A stretch of 7,988 bases of DNA from contig JAGXOR010000052.1 of the NCBI GenBank assembly GCA_023659785.1, forward strand, positions 1 to 7,988. Direction: 5' to 3'. Made by a program: the position numbers and the translations under genes. Positions 1 through 5,898 of this stretch are shown in pieces (position 1 is the first letter of the stretch; the number at the start of each line of letters is the position of its first letter). The notes under the pieces were generated by a model that worked only from the letters and a program-made list of their open reading frames with translations, was not told the origin of the DNA and ran no database searches. The DNA comes from Methanomicrobia archaeon LH_S13. Its GTDB lineage: Archaea > Halobacteriota > Syntropharchaeia > Alkanophagales > Methanospirareceae.

Positions 1-57
1 AATGGTGTGGATGCCACTAACCGCAGAACCCCCTATGCTTTAGCTTGGGGAGTATAG
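1..57 (+). CDS. tnpB: 3' end of a probable TnpB (IS200/IS605 OrfB-type) gene, partial
   Basis: Frame 1 is open from the window edge to a TAG at 55-57 and ends in NRRTPYALAWGV. From memory, that ending resembles the C-terminal tail often annotated on archaeal TnpB proteins, where the last codons overlap the omegaRNA. TnpB is an RNA-guided nuclease of IS200/IS605 elements. Only 18 residues are visible, with no catalytic RuvC or zinc-ribbon residues, so the call rests on the tail and on the overlapping hairpin. It converges on cfbE. It could be an intact element extending to the left or an old remnant. Confidence 0.5.
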   Translation, partial: NGVDATNRRTPYALAWGV

Positions 58-69
58 CAGTCCCATCAA
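1..69 (+). ncRNA. Candidate omegaRNA / right end of an IS200/IS605-type element
   Basis: The tnpB tail overlaps a stem-loop. Bases 31-38 pair with 43-50 around the loop TTTA (39-42), with one U-U mismatch and one G-U pair, and the right arm ends in GGGG. Conserved 3'-end hairpins of this kind overlap tnpB in IS200/IS605 elements and form the scaffold of the omegaRNA. A TCAA at 66-69 matches the right cleavage tetranucleotide known for ISDra2, so the element might end there, with the guide made from the bases that follow. The boundary is inference. The left part of the RNA lies outside the window. Confidence 0.4.
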
Positions 70-93
70 TAGAAAGAAATTTGTTTTAATGGG
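62..93 (+). repeat. Imperfect inverted repeat downstream of the tnpB tail
   Basis: CCCAT at 62-66 pairs with ATGGG at 89-93, and the stem can continue inward with A-U pairs interrupted by single mismatches. It is A/T-rich. It could be a terminator-like fold after the omegaRNA or part of the IS right end. Confidence 0.25.
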
Positions 94-105
94 AATTTTG
101 AAATC

Positions 106-119
106 ACGCCATTAGGCGT
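106..119. terminator. Short GC-rich hairpin between convergent tnpB and cfbE
   Basis: ACGCC (106-110), loop ATTA, GGCGT (115-119) is a perfect 5-base-pair stem between two convergent 3' ends, 47 bases past the cfbE stop. No clear T-run follows on either strand, so termination is only suggested. The rest of 70-165 shows nothing else recognisable. Confidence 0.25.
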
Positions 120-165
120 TGGGGTTCTGGATTTGGCAGTATTTCCTCACGCACTACTCAGGCAT

Positions 166-1527
166 TCACCGCCACGTCTTCACATTAGATATAATCACAG
201 AACCTTCTTCTGAATCGCTAACTGCCTTCTCCAACGCAGCATCCAGCGTATCAGAAAAAAACACCGTCTTACCTTCTATTTTATCCTTGAACTCCGCACC
301 CACGATTATTATCTCAACGAAATCCCTTGCTGCATTCGCTACCACTTCTTTCAGTTCCTCCTCGTTCACACCTTCACACACGTATTCCGACTCCTCACCA
401 ACAATCAGAATCATCTTATCAGAATACCGCCGTGCCATTTCCGTTATCTCATCGACAAACGTCAATTTTGTGCCCGAATTGGAATTGTCAATTAAAAACC
501 GCCCTTTTCGCTTCTCAACCTTCAGTCTGCCGCTAACTGCAGAGATAGTGCCAGTATTGACCTCTCCTGGCGGAATACCGAGACTCAAAACCGTGCAAAA
601 CGCTGCTTCTAAACCGTTCCTGTAATAGTCCCCGTAGAATCCCGCTTCAAAATTGAATTTTATCCCGCCACTTATGGAATCACCATTTACGGTTTTCAAC
701 CCATCGAAAAGGACCTTGTGCTCGGTATCGTCTAACCACAGGTTTTTTGCCGTGGCGCCAAAGAAGTTCGTATTGAGCCCTTTTACTTCTATGTCTGCGG
801 GCATTTCCGCGAAACTATTTGGAAGGACTATCACGGCACTTCTTCTGTTTCTACCTTCTATTTCTTCTGCTTCTGCGTCTGCGTAATTTTGTATCGAGGC
901 GATTTTCGTCGTAGATGCGTCTTTTGTGCCACCTGCAATTCTGTAATCTGCTTCTAAGCTTGTTATCACCCCCACATCGCCTATTCCCGTTAAACCAAGC
1001 GAAATTTCAAATACTGCAATCTCCGGCTTCAAATTCTTCTCGCTCGCTATTCCCATCACTTTCAACACGTTTGCAGGTGCGCCGCCGATTCGTGGAAATT
1101 GCACCTCCTCCTCTGCCGATTTGAATCTTGTAAGGGAACTGGTATGAGAAAGAACTTTAAAATTGTTTTTCAATAACTGACAGATCAATTCGCAGACCGC
1201 AGTCTTTCCAACCGTGCCCGTTACTTCCACTACTTTTGTGTCTGCGAAAATGTTTTTCATGACTGCAATTTCTTTTACCACTTTGTGGTGGCTCATAAAA
1301 GGTATCTCCCTCTTTAAAGCTTGTTTTACAACCTCGAAGTTCGGATTCAGGTGAACGGGTGCGATAACCAAATCCAAACCTTTAGAAAAGGTTTGATCCA
1401 AAAAGGGGTTTCGATACGGATTGAATATTTCCACTTCTTTACCAACTTCTTCGAGCTCTTCCGCGATAACCTCTGCTCCGTGTATAGGATCCAAGACCAA
1501 TATTTTTGAGGCTTCTTTTATGTTCAT
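166..1527 (-). CDS. cfbE: Coenzyme F430 synthase CfbE (Mur ligase family)
   Basis: CfbE catalyses the last step of F430 synthesis: ATP-dependent closure of the remaining carbocyclic ring of 15,17(3)-seco-F430-17(3)-acid, giving the nickel cofactor of methyl-coenzyme M reductase. It acts in the cytoplasm. The 453-residue protein has an N-terminal Rossmann-like part opening with ILVLDPIHGAEVIAEELEE (about residues 9-27), typical of the CfbE branch. The Mur-type P-loop TGTVGKT follows at 103-109, then the central ATPase region (VFEISLGLTG) and a C-terminal domain starting near SGRLKVEKRKGRFLIDNS. Length is normal and no lesion is visible. The start is ATG 1527, without a convincing Shine-Dalgarno; the 21-base gap to nikO holds a palindrome. 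It is the last gene of the nickel importer cluster, so import and cofactor assembly are probably coexpressed. Other Mur ligases are the only serious alternative; N-terminus and nickel context favour CfbE. Confidence 0.9.
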   Translation of the reverse strand: MNIKEASKILVLDPIHGAEVIAEELEEVGKEVEIFNPYRNPFLDQTFSKGLDLVIAPVHLNPNFEVVKQALKREIPFMSHHKVVKEIAVMKNIFADTKVVEVTGTVGKTAVCELICQLLKNNFKVLSHTSSLTRFKSAEEEVQFPRIGGAPANVLKVMGIASEKNLKPEIAVFEISLGLTGIGDVGVITSLEADYRIAGGTKDASTTKIASIQNYADAEAEEIEGRNRRSAVIVLPNSFAEMPADIEVKGLNTNFFGATAKNLWLDDTEHKVLFDGLKTVNGDSISGGIKFNFEAGFYGDYYRNGLEAAFCTVLSLGIPPGEVNTGTISAVSGRLKVEKRKGRFLIDNSNSGTKLTFVDEITEMARRYSDKMILIVGEESEYVCEGVNEEELKEVVANAARDFVEIIIVGAEFKDKIEGKTVFFSDTLDAALEKAVSDSEEGSVIISNVKTWR

Positions 1528-1537
1528 ATTTTTGATA

Positions 1538-1560
1538 AAAACTTTTTTCTAAAAAGTTTT
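1538..1560. repeat. Perfect AT-rich palindrome at the nikO/cfbE junction
   Basis: AAAACTTTTT (1538-1547) and AAAAAGTTTT (1551-1560) form a perfect 10-base-pair inverted repeat with a 3-base loop. It covers the nikO stop codon and ends 10 bases before the cfbE start. It could be a processing or weak termination site that sets cfbE output, or an initiation-region element. No function is proven. Confidence 0.45.
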
Positions 1561-2469
1561 ATGATGCTCATACTTACTTTTCAATTTCTTCACCTCGTCA
1601 TGGGTGTGCTCGTGGACGTGCAGATGTATGTGCCCACCATTAACCTCTACCGTTCTCGTCAGGTGCTCAATCGCTTCGTCTATTGACAGAGGCAATTCTT
1701 CGCAATTGTAACCAAAACATTGTAACACTTCAAAAAGCTTGGATATTTCAGGAACTTCCAAATTGTTCGCCCTTAACAATTCAAAATCCGAAAATATTTT
1801 CTGCGACGTGCCTTCCGCAATTATTCGCTTGTTCAGTACGTATACTCGGTTTGCAAGCGCAGGAACAGCATTTACGTCATGCGTTGCTATCACAATAGTA
1901 GTTCCTTCTCGTTCATTCAATTCTTTTATAATCCCTATCAACTCAGCTCTGCTTCTCGGGTCGAGATTAGCGGTAGGCTCGTCAAGCACCAATATCCTCG
2001 GCTCCATAGACATAACAGCCGCCAACGATGCTTTCTTCTTCTCGCCATAACTAAGATGGTGAGGACATCTGTTTTCATAGCCTGAAAGCCCAAGCAACAA
2101 AAGAGCTTTTTTAACTCTTTCCCGCACTTCATCCTCTTTTAGCCCCAGATTCATAGGACCAAAAGCGAGGTCATCGAAAAGCGTGGGCATGAACAACTGG
2201 TCATCAGGATCTTGAAAAACAAGCCCTACATCCTTTATTATTTCTTCTCTTTTCACCTTGCCCAAACTCGTACCAAACACTTCTACTTGTCCTTCGGTGC
2301 TGTGCAGAATTCCATTAAGATGCAGCAAAAAAGTCGTTTTGCCTGCTCCGTTCGGTCCAACTATTGCAACCCTCTCACCCTCATACACCGCCATATTCAC
2401 GTCTTCCAACGCCCTTGTGCCATCTGAATACATGTAATTGAGATCTCGCACGGTTATCGCTTCTTTCAC
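1549..2469 (-). CDS. nikO: Nickel ECF transporter ATP-binding protein NikO/CbiO, with His-rich tail
   Basis: This is the ATPase subunit that powers nickel (or cobalt) uptake through the NikM/NikQ membrane module, on the cytoplasmic face. All ABC motifs are present: Walker A GPNGAGKTT at 38-46, Q-loop FQDPDDQLF at 85-93, signature LSYGEKK at 139-145, Walker B ILVLDEP at 159-165, D-loop NLD at 168-170 and switch His197. The 306 residues exceed the ATPase core. The extra C-terminus carries histidines at 280, 282, 284, 286, 288 and 290, strictly alternating, plus 302-303, which suggests metal binding. The start is GTG 2467-2469, six bases after AGGTGA (2476-2481). It follows nikQ across a 336-base gap with its own TATA candidate and leads into cfbE 21 bases on. 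Cobalt specificity is possible from sequence alone, but the NikK/NikL partners and cfbE argue for nickel. Confidence 0.9.
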   Translation of the reverse strand: MKEAITVRDLNYMYSDGTRALEDVNMAVYEGERVAIVGPNGAGKTTFLLHLNGILHSTEGQVEVFGTSLGKVKREEIIKDVGLVFQDPDDQLFMPTLFDDLAFGPMNLGLKEDEVRERVKKALLLLGLSGYENRCPHHLSYGEKKKASLAAVMSMEPRILVLDEPTANLDPRSRAELIGIIKELNEREGTTIVIATHDVNAVPALANRVYVLNKRIIAEGTSQKIFSDFELLRANNLEVPEISKLFEVLQCFGYNCEELPLSIDEAIEHLTRTVEVNGGHIHLHVHEHTHDEVKKLKSKYEHHKTF

Positions 2470-2475
2470 TTCGTT

Positions 2476-2550
2476 TCACCTTTTTCTTTATTAAGATGCT
2501 ACTTCTTTATATTCTTAATGGATAAAATTTTAAAGTTACTTATTTATATC
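2476..2550 (-). promoter_or_regulatory. Candidate promoter and ribosome binding site for nikO-cfbE
   Basis: Read on the - strand, GATATAAATA (2541-2550) is a good archaeal TATA box that would place transcription start near 2520. AGGTGA at 2476-2481 is the ribosome binding site of nikO. A weaker TATA-like AATATAAAG lies at about 2505-2514. Because a long gap and an antisense relic separate nikO from nikQ, an independent promoter is plausible. The same A/T tract could have served the relic on the + strand. Confidence 0.45.
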
Positions 2551-2572
2551 ACTATTTCCAATATCAAATAAC

Positions 2573-2796
2573 ATAAAGGCAAAATTAGATGAAGAGAGCA
2601 GGGTAGTTATACCACGCAATATTCGTGATGAACTGAGTATAAAGCCAAAAGATGAAGTGGTATTGGAAAAATAGAGGATAAAGTGGTAATCTCAAAACCA
2701 TTGAGCCCAGAGGAGTTTTCAGAAGAAGCCCATAGCCTCGCAGAGGATATAAGTAGAACAAAGATTCGAGAAATAGACCCGCTAAAAATTAAATAA
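2573..2796 (+). pseudogene. Degenerate AbrB/SpoVT-type DNA-binding antitoxin or regulator
   Basis: Translation from 2573 gives IKAKLDEESRVVIPRNIRDE followed by LSIKPKDEVVLEK. This is the classic swapped-hairpin AbrB/MazE/SpoVT fold (motif RVVIPRxIRDxLxIKPxDEV), as in small archaeal antitoxins often paired with VapC. The frame then meets TAG at 2672-2674. Moving to the next frame at 2671 restores IEDKVVISKPLSPEEFSEEA and a further 21 residues to TAA at 2794-2796, a normal tail for such proteins. The break lies in an A5 run (2667-2671), consistent with loss of one A. No ATG, GTG or TTG opens the frame upstream as far as the stop at 2531-2533, so the start also appears lost. No toxin gene follows; 3' of it lies only the end of nikQ. 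Two lesions favour a real relic over a sequencing error. Confidence 0.7.
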
Positions 2797-2805
2797 ATAA
2801 CTATG

Positions 2806-3573
2806 TTAAGGAAGGAAAAAAGAAATTGTATGCAAAGAAACAGCAAAACCTATAATAGAAACTGCCAATAGGTAGTCCTTCATGCGAATTTCAAACTCAA
2901 CCAGCGTTTTAGGATTACCGGTATATCCCCGTGAACGCATTGCCTGATATACCCTTTCCGCTCTTTCGTAACTTCTGACAAAAAGCATTCCCATCGCATT
3001 TCCTATCGTCCTGAGCGCATATAAAGTAGTTCTCAGTTTGAACCCTCTTGATTCCATTGCCGTCCATATCCTTTGAAACTCATCAACAAACACAAAGATG
3101 TACCGATACGTAAACATAAGCATTTGAACCAGCGAATTAGGAACTTTTAACCTATCCAACGCTTTTATCGTCGTGTCAAACCTCATGGTTCCAATCATCG
3201 GAAATATGAGGATAACGGCAGAAAAAGCCCTTATGGTAATCAAAGACCCGGTATATAAACCCTCAGCCGTGATACTCAGGAAATAAAATTCGGCGATTTC
3301 TTCTCCAGGAAAAGTAAATGCCAGAATGATGAAAAAGGATAAAACGAACATCGCAACCCATTTCATATAGCTTAACACAAATGTGAGCGGGATTCTGGAC
3401 AGAATAAGCATAAAAATGGCAAAAAACAAGCCAATAAAAGCAATTTTTAAATCTGGTATAAGAACTACGGAGAAGATAAGAAAAAGAAATGCGATTAGTT
3501 TCGCCCTCGGGTCAAACAGATGCAATGGCGAATCAAGCGATGCATACCTGTCAATCTCAGGATATTCTATCAT
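2806..3573 (-). CDS. nikQ: Nickel ECF transporter transmembrane coupling protein NikQ/CbiQ
   Basis: This is the T-component that couples ATP hydrolysis by NikO to movement of the substrate subunit NikM in the cell membrane. The 255 residues match the usual CbiQ length. The N-terminus IDRYASLDSPLHLFDPRAK (residues 8-25) is the family's opening. Hydrophobic segments follow around 26-58, 68-88 and 110-130, with a last one at the C-terminus. The long cytoplasmic coupling helices carry both signature motifs, SRG at 175-177 (AMESRGF) and SRG at 214-216 (AMRSRGY), which contact the ATPase. The start ATG 3573 lies 51 bases after the nikL stop and has only a purine-rich stretch rather than a clear Shine-Dalgarno. 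It is intact and in order with its partners. Confidence 0.9.
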   Translation of the reverse strand: MIEYPEIDRYASLDSPLHLFDPRAKLIAFLFLIFSVVLIPDLKIAFIGLFFAIFMLILSRIPLTFVLSYMKWVAMFVLSFFIILAFTFPGEEIAEFYFLSITAEGLYTGSLITIRAFSAVILIFPMIGTMRFDTTIKALDRLKVPNSLVQMLMFTYRYIFVFVDEFQRIWTAMESRGFKLRTTLYALRTIGNAMGMLFVRSYERAERVYQAMRSRGYTGNPKTLVEFEIRMKDYLLAVSIIGFAVSLHTISFFLP

Positions 3574-3579
3574 TGCACT

Positions 3580-3602
3580 TTTTCTTTTTACAAAAAAGAA
3601 AA
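3580..3602. repeat. Perfect AT-rich palindrome before nikQ
   Basis: TTTTCTTTTT (3580-3589) and AAAAAGAAAA (3593-3602) form a perfect 10-base-pair inverted repeat with a 3-base loop, in the nikL-nikQ gap 6 bases before the nikQ start codon. It could reduce or regulate translation of nikQ, but A/T tracts form such repeats easily. Confidence 0.35.
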
Positions 3603-3626
3603 CCTGCGCTAAAAGAAAACTTTTTT
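3585..3626 (-). promoter_or_regulatory. Leader element before nikQ resembling one before gltX
   Basis: On the - strand this gap reads A6-G-TTTTC, then CTTTTAGCGCAGGTTTTC-like sequence and a T-run. It resembles the + strand sequence at 5941-5974 before gltX (A5-G-T5, CTTAGCACTGCTT, T-run). In both, the core AGCRC lies exactly 32 bases before the ATG that I chose on other grounds. It may be an internal promoter or leader motif. Evidence is two copies only. Confidence 0.3.
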
Positions 3627-4101
3627 ACAGATTTTCATATTTCTTCTTCAGCTTCCAGCCCGTATACGCGAGCGCAGCTCCTGCTAAACCGATTAAATAA
3701 CCAAATCCAGCGATAGCTCTCATGTATAAAGGCATTTCCGTCCCCATTCCACCAGCACTTGCACCCGCAGCTTCTTGACTCAAGTTTATCACAGCTTCTG
3801 CTTTATGCCCAGGCATGTGAACTGCATCGATGACAACTGTATAATTATCTACTCCTATCTTTGGAGGAAAACTGAACTTTCCTTCATCGTCTGTCACTCC
3901 ATCCATATACAAATTCCCTTCTTTGTCATACACTTTTACGTCTGCATCACGACATGGAGTTCCACCCCCGAAATAAGCTTCTATCTCTATTTTACTTATC
4001 TTATGAACCACATGCAAGCGATGTGCACTCACCCCACTTATGCTTAAACACGACAGCACCAGAAGCATTGCAAAAACAGCAAAAACCAATTTTGCTTTCA
4101 T
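3625..4101 (-). CDS. nikL: Nickel transporter accessory protein NikL, exported, C-terminal anchor
   Basis: NikL is one of the additional extracytoplasmic components of NikMQO-type nickel ECF transporters. It is thought to help capture or hand over nickel to NikM outside the cell membrane. The 158-residue protein has a signal peptide (residues 1-26, ending GVSA), so the mature chain would begin HRLHVVH, with histidines at 27, 30 and 33. A small beta-sandwich of the carboxypeptidase-regulatory kind follows (GGTPCRDADVKVYDKEGN, DDEGKFSFPP), then VHMPGHKAE near 110. A transmembrane helix (about 127-150) with a basic KLKKK end anchors it. The AHRL start, GY/AYF-GGTP and GHKAE pattern fit NikL from memory of the family. 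ATG 4101 sits in a 4-base ATGA overlap with the nikM stop, six bases after AGGAGGTGA, indicating coupled translation. Confidence 0.8.
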   Translation of the reverse strand: MKAKLVFAVFAMLLVLSCLSISGVSAHRLHVVHKISKIEIEAYFGGGTPCRDADVKVYDKEGNLYMDGVTDDEGKFSFPPKIGVDNYTVVIDAVHMPGHKAEAVINLSQEAAGASAGGMGTEMPLYMRAIAGFGYLIGLAGAALAYTGWKLKKKYENL

Positions 4102-4745
4102 TCCTTTTCACCTCCTAAACTTCCTATCAATTCTGGTTTAACCTTCACCAGAAAGGCAACCACGGAGCCAACAATTATTGCCTCTATTACTATTATCGGA
4201 ATGTGATAAATTATTAATGCTTTTATTGCCCAGGTATATTCTTTTCCTAAGGTATATAACATCCCAGCGGTAAGGGAAACAGCCAAAGCCACTGCAATTC
4301 CCCCCGTTAACGCTCCTAACAGTCCCGCTTTACTCGTTAATGATTCCGAAGGAATTAGTTTATTCCCTGCTTTGAAAATACCATACGCCACTAATGCCGG
4401 AATGCCCATGTCTATCGTATTTACTCCAAGCACTGTTACGCCGCCATGACCGAAAAGAAAAGCTTGTAGGATAAGACCAATAAAAATTGCGGGATAGGCA
4501 AGTATTCCAAGTATTACACCCACTAAGCCAGAAAGTATGAGATGCACGCTTGTCGGTCCTATGGCTATATGAATGAGAGAAGCGACAAAAAATGCCGCTG
4601 TCATCACCGATAACTTTGGTATCTCTTCCACTATACTGCCCTTCCTTTTACTCCACCAGAGCGTTATCGCTATCAATGCAATTGTTATTGCCCATCCCGC
4701 TGCCAATACAGGCAGAGATAATACTCCATCAGATATATGCACCAT
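4098..4745 (-). CDS. nikM: Nickel ECF transporter substrate-binding membrane protein NikM/CbiM
   Basis: NikM is the S-component that binds and translocates nickel across the membrane. It is about 215 residues long with several hydrophobic helices (about 12-31, 45-63, 70-100, then three in the second half), as usual for the family. The N-terminus reads MVHISDGVLS. In solved NikM, the metal is held by the amino terminus, His2 and His67. Here the codons are ATG GTG CAT. With GTG (4742) as start, the histidines fall exactly at 2 and 67 (GPTSVHL). With ATG (4745), removal of Met before Val gives the same mature numbering. His59/58 in LIHIAIGP is also conserved. It starts 18 bases after nikK, with the nearest GAGGT about 20 bases upstream (4766-4770), and overlaps nikL by ATGA. 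CbiM for cobalt is the alternative; context favours nickel. Confidence 0.9.
   Translation of the reverse strand: MVHISDGVLSLPVLAAGWAITIALIAITLWWSKRKGSIVEEIPKLSVMTAAFFVASLIHIAIGPTSVHLILSGLVGVILGILAYPAIFIGLILQAFLFGHGGVTVLGVNTIDMGIPALVAYGIFKAGNKLIPSESLTSKAGLLGALTGGIAVALAVSLTAGMLYTLGKEYTWAIKALIIYHIPIIVIEAIIVGSVVAFLVKVKPELIGSLGGEKE
4108..4116 (-). promoter_or_regulatory. Strong ribosome binding site of nikL inside nikM
   Basis: AGGAGGTGA on the - strand, six bases before ATG 4101 and wholly within the last codons of nikM. It fixes the nikL start and supports coupled translation of the two. Confidence 0.7.
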
Positions 4746-4763
4746 TTTTGTTCTTGCTTTTAT

Positions 4764-5792
4764 TTACCTCTTTCTTCTTTTTACCAGGTACACTACGATT
4801 AACAACCCAGCTATCGCGGCTATCGCCCCAAATCCAGGTGCTCCTTTGCCAGCAGATGTTTTCAGTGCTGCTACTTTATCTTCTAAGGATTTTACTCGGC
4901 TCTTCAGTTCTTCGAGTCCCGCGGGAGCCGCTGCTTCTGCCTCTTCCTTTGGTGGGAACGCATCCAAAACCGGAATTATAAACACGCTCCTCTGTGTGAG
5001 CCCTCCGATCTCAGGTCCGTATGCACCAACAAACCATATCCCCGGCTCGTCAAGCGTGTATGCGAATTCTCCAGCGGCATTTGTTTTTGTCACCCGCGTG
5101 AACATCATTGGCGGGTCGTATGGGAACATCGTCTCTGCGGTCTCTACGACTTCTTTACCAAGGTCCAGTGTGTGGTACATCTCAACTTCTACGTCTGCGT
5201 CTGGAAGAGCGTTTCCATCGTATAACGTCGTTCCCGTGAACACAAAGCCCTCTTCTAGGCCATAAGGTCGCGTGAACGGTACGATTTCAGCTTTTTGCCC
5301 TATCTCAGCGTCCCAACCTTCCCATGCTTCTACTCCGCAGTGAATGACCATCTTTACATAGTCTGTCAATTTCTGGTCTTCGTCCTCATATTTCACAAAG
5401 ACAATGGAATCACCCATTTGATCAACAGTGAATGATGCTTTGTACGCTACAAAGGTTCCGGGATTGCCTTCTTCATCCATTCCATCAACGGTGATTTGCG
5501 TCGTTGTGAGTTGTTCAACCGTGCCGTCAGGTTTCATCACAGAGACTTCGGGTACAGATGCCATATCAAATGATATGTGCTCGTAGGGGTGTCCCCACAT
5601 CATATACACCGTTTTTGTATCTCCAAGTTCTGCTATGTAGTCTTCAGGTGTCACATCCCATACGGTATCCTCGCTATCGCTGGGGAAGACCATCGTAAAA
5701 TGCGCGCTCGCCATCCACACGGTACTTGCAAGGAGTATTCCCGCGAGGAGAATAGTCGCTATCGTAGTCACCTTTTTTCTTCTTTTCATCAT
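4764..5792 (-). CDS. nikK: Nickel transporter accessory protein NikK (DUF4198), PGF-CTERM
   Basis: NikK is a DUF4198-type extracytoplasmic component found with NikMLQO nickel importers; a role in nickel capture or delivery is inferred from this constant association. The 342-residue protein has a basic, hydrophobic signal peptide ending MASA (to residue 30), so the mature protein would begin His31 (HFTMVFPSD). Two beta-rich parts follow: about 31-165 (WGHPYEHISFD, VTPEDY) and about 170-275 (FTRPYGLEEGFVFTGT, LPDADVEVEMYH), the latter like a carboxypeptidase-regulatory sandwich. Next come a short charged, coiled-coil-like stretch (LEELKSRVKSLEDKVAALK, about 294-312) and a tail APGFGAI with PGF at 319-321, a helix and KRRKR. 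That tail is the tripartite PGF-CTERM signal processed by archaeosortase. ATG 5792 lies nine bases after AGGAGGTGA; a second ATG follows at once. First gene of the cluster, divergent from gltX. Confidence 0.82.
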   Translation of the reverse strand: MMKRRKKVTTIATILLAGILLASTVWMASAHFTMVFPSDSEDTVWDVTPEDYIAELGDTKTVYMMWGHPYEHISFDMASVPEVSVMKPDGTVEQLTTTQITVDGMDEEGNPGTFVAYKASFTVDQMGDSIVFVKYEDEDQKLTDYVKMVIHCGVEAWEGWDAEIGQKAEIVPFTRPYGLEEGFVFTGTTLYDGNALPDADVEVEMYHTLDLGKEVVETAETMFPYDPPMMFTRVTKTNAAGEFAYTLDEPGIWFVGAYGPEIGGLTQRSVFIIPVLDAFPPKEEAEAAAPAGLEELKSRVKSLEDKVAALKTSAGKGAPGFGAIAAIAGLLIVVYLVKRRKR

Positions 5793-5801
5793 CTTCTTTT
5801 T

Positions 5802-5810
5802 TCACCTCCT
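5802..5810 (-). promoter_or_regulatory. Strong ribosome binding site of nikK
   Basis: AGGAGGTGA on the - strand, nine bases before ATG 5792 and twelve before ATG 5789. It favours the first ATG. Confidence 0.65.
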
Positions 5811-5830
5811 TTTGTTTTTAATATCTAATC

Positions 5831-5868
5831 CCTTAATGAAAATATTTCATGCTATTTAAATACTTTTG
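5831..5868 (-). promoter_or_regulatory. Promoter of the nikKMLQO-cfbE cluster
   Basis: On the - strand, TATTTAAATA (5853-5862) preceded by purine-rich AAAAG (5864-5868, a possible BRE) is a strong archaeal TATA box. Transcription should start about 24-27 bases on, near 5831-5834, giving a leader of about 40 bases that includes the nikK ribosome binding site. Confidence 0.6.
5836..5850. promoter_or_regulatory. Candidate operator in the nikK promoter
   Basis: ATGAAA (5836-5841) and TTTCAT (5845-5850) are perfect inverted 6-base arms with a 3-base spacer. The site lies two bases downstream of the TATA box and just before the expected start point, where a bound repressor would block transcription. 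A nickel-responsive repressor is an inference; the arms do not match the E. coli NikR box. Confidence 0.4.
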
Positions 5869-5898
5869 ATATTATTCCATCTGTTGGTCTTGCAAATA

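Noticed and set aside
119..625. 168-residue + strand frame within cfbE
   Set aside because: It is an antisense shadow of cfbE, serine- and threonine-rich with no recognisable motif.
2607..2846. 79-residue - strand frame in the nikQ-nikO gap
   Set aside because: Antisense of the AbrB relic, which has clear family motifs on the other strand; the - strand frame has none.
2803..2871. Possible toxin gene after the AbrB relic (ATG 2803, MLRKEKRNCMQ)
   Set aside because: It stops after about 22 residues inside the 3' end of nikQ and shows no PIN or MazF motif.
4573..5265. 230-residue + strand frame across nikM and nikK
   Set aside because: Opposite strand of two well supported genes, with low-complexity serine/alanine composition and no start signal.
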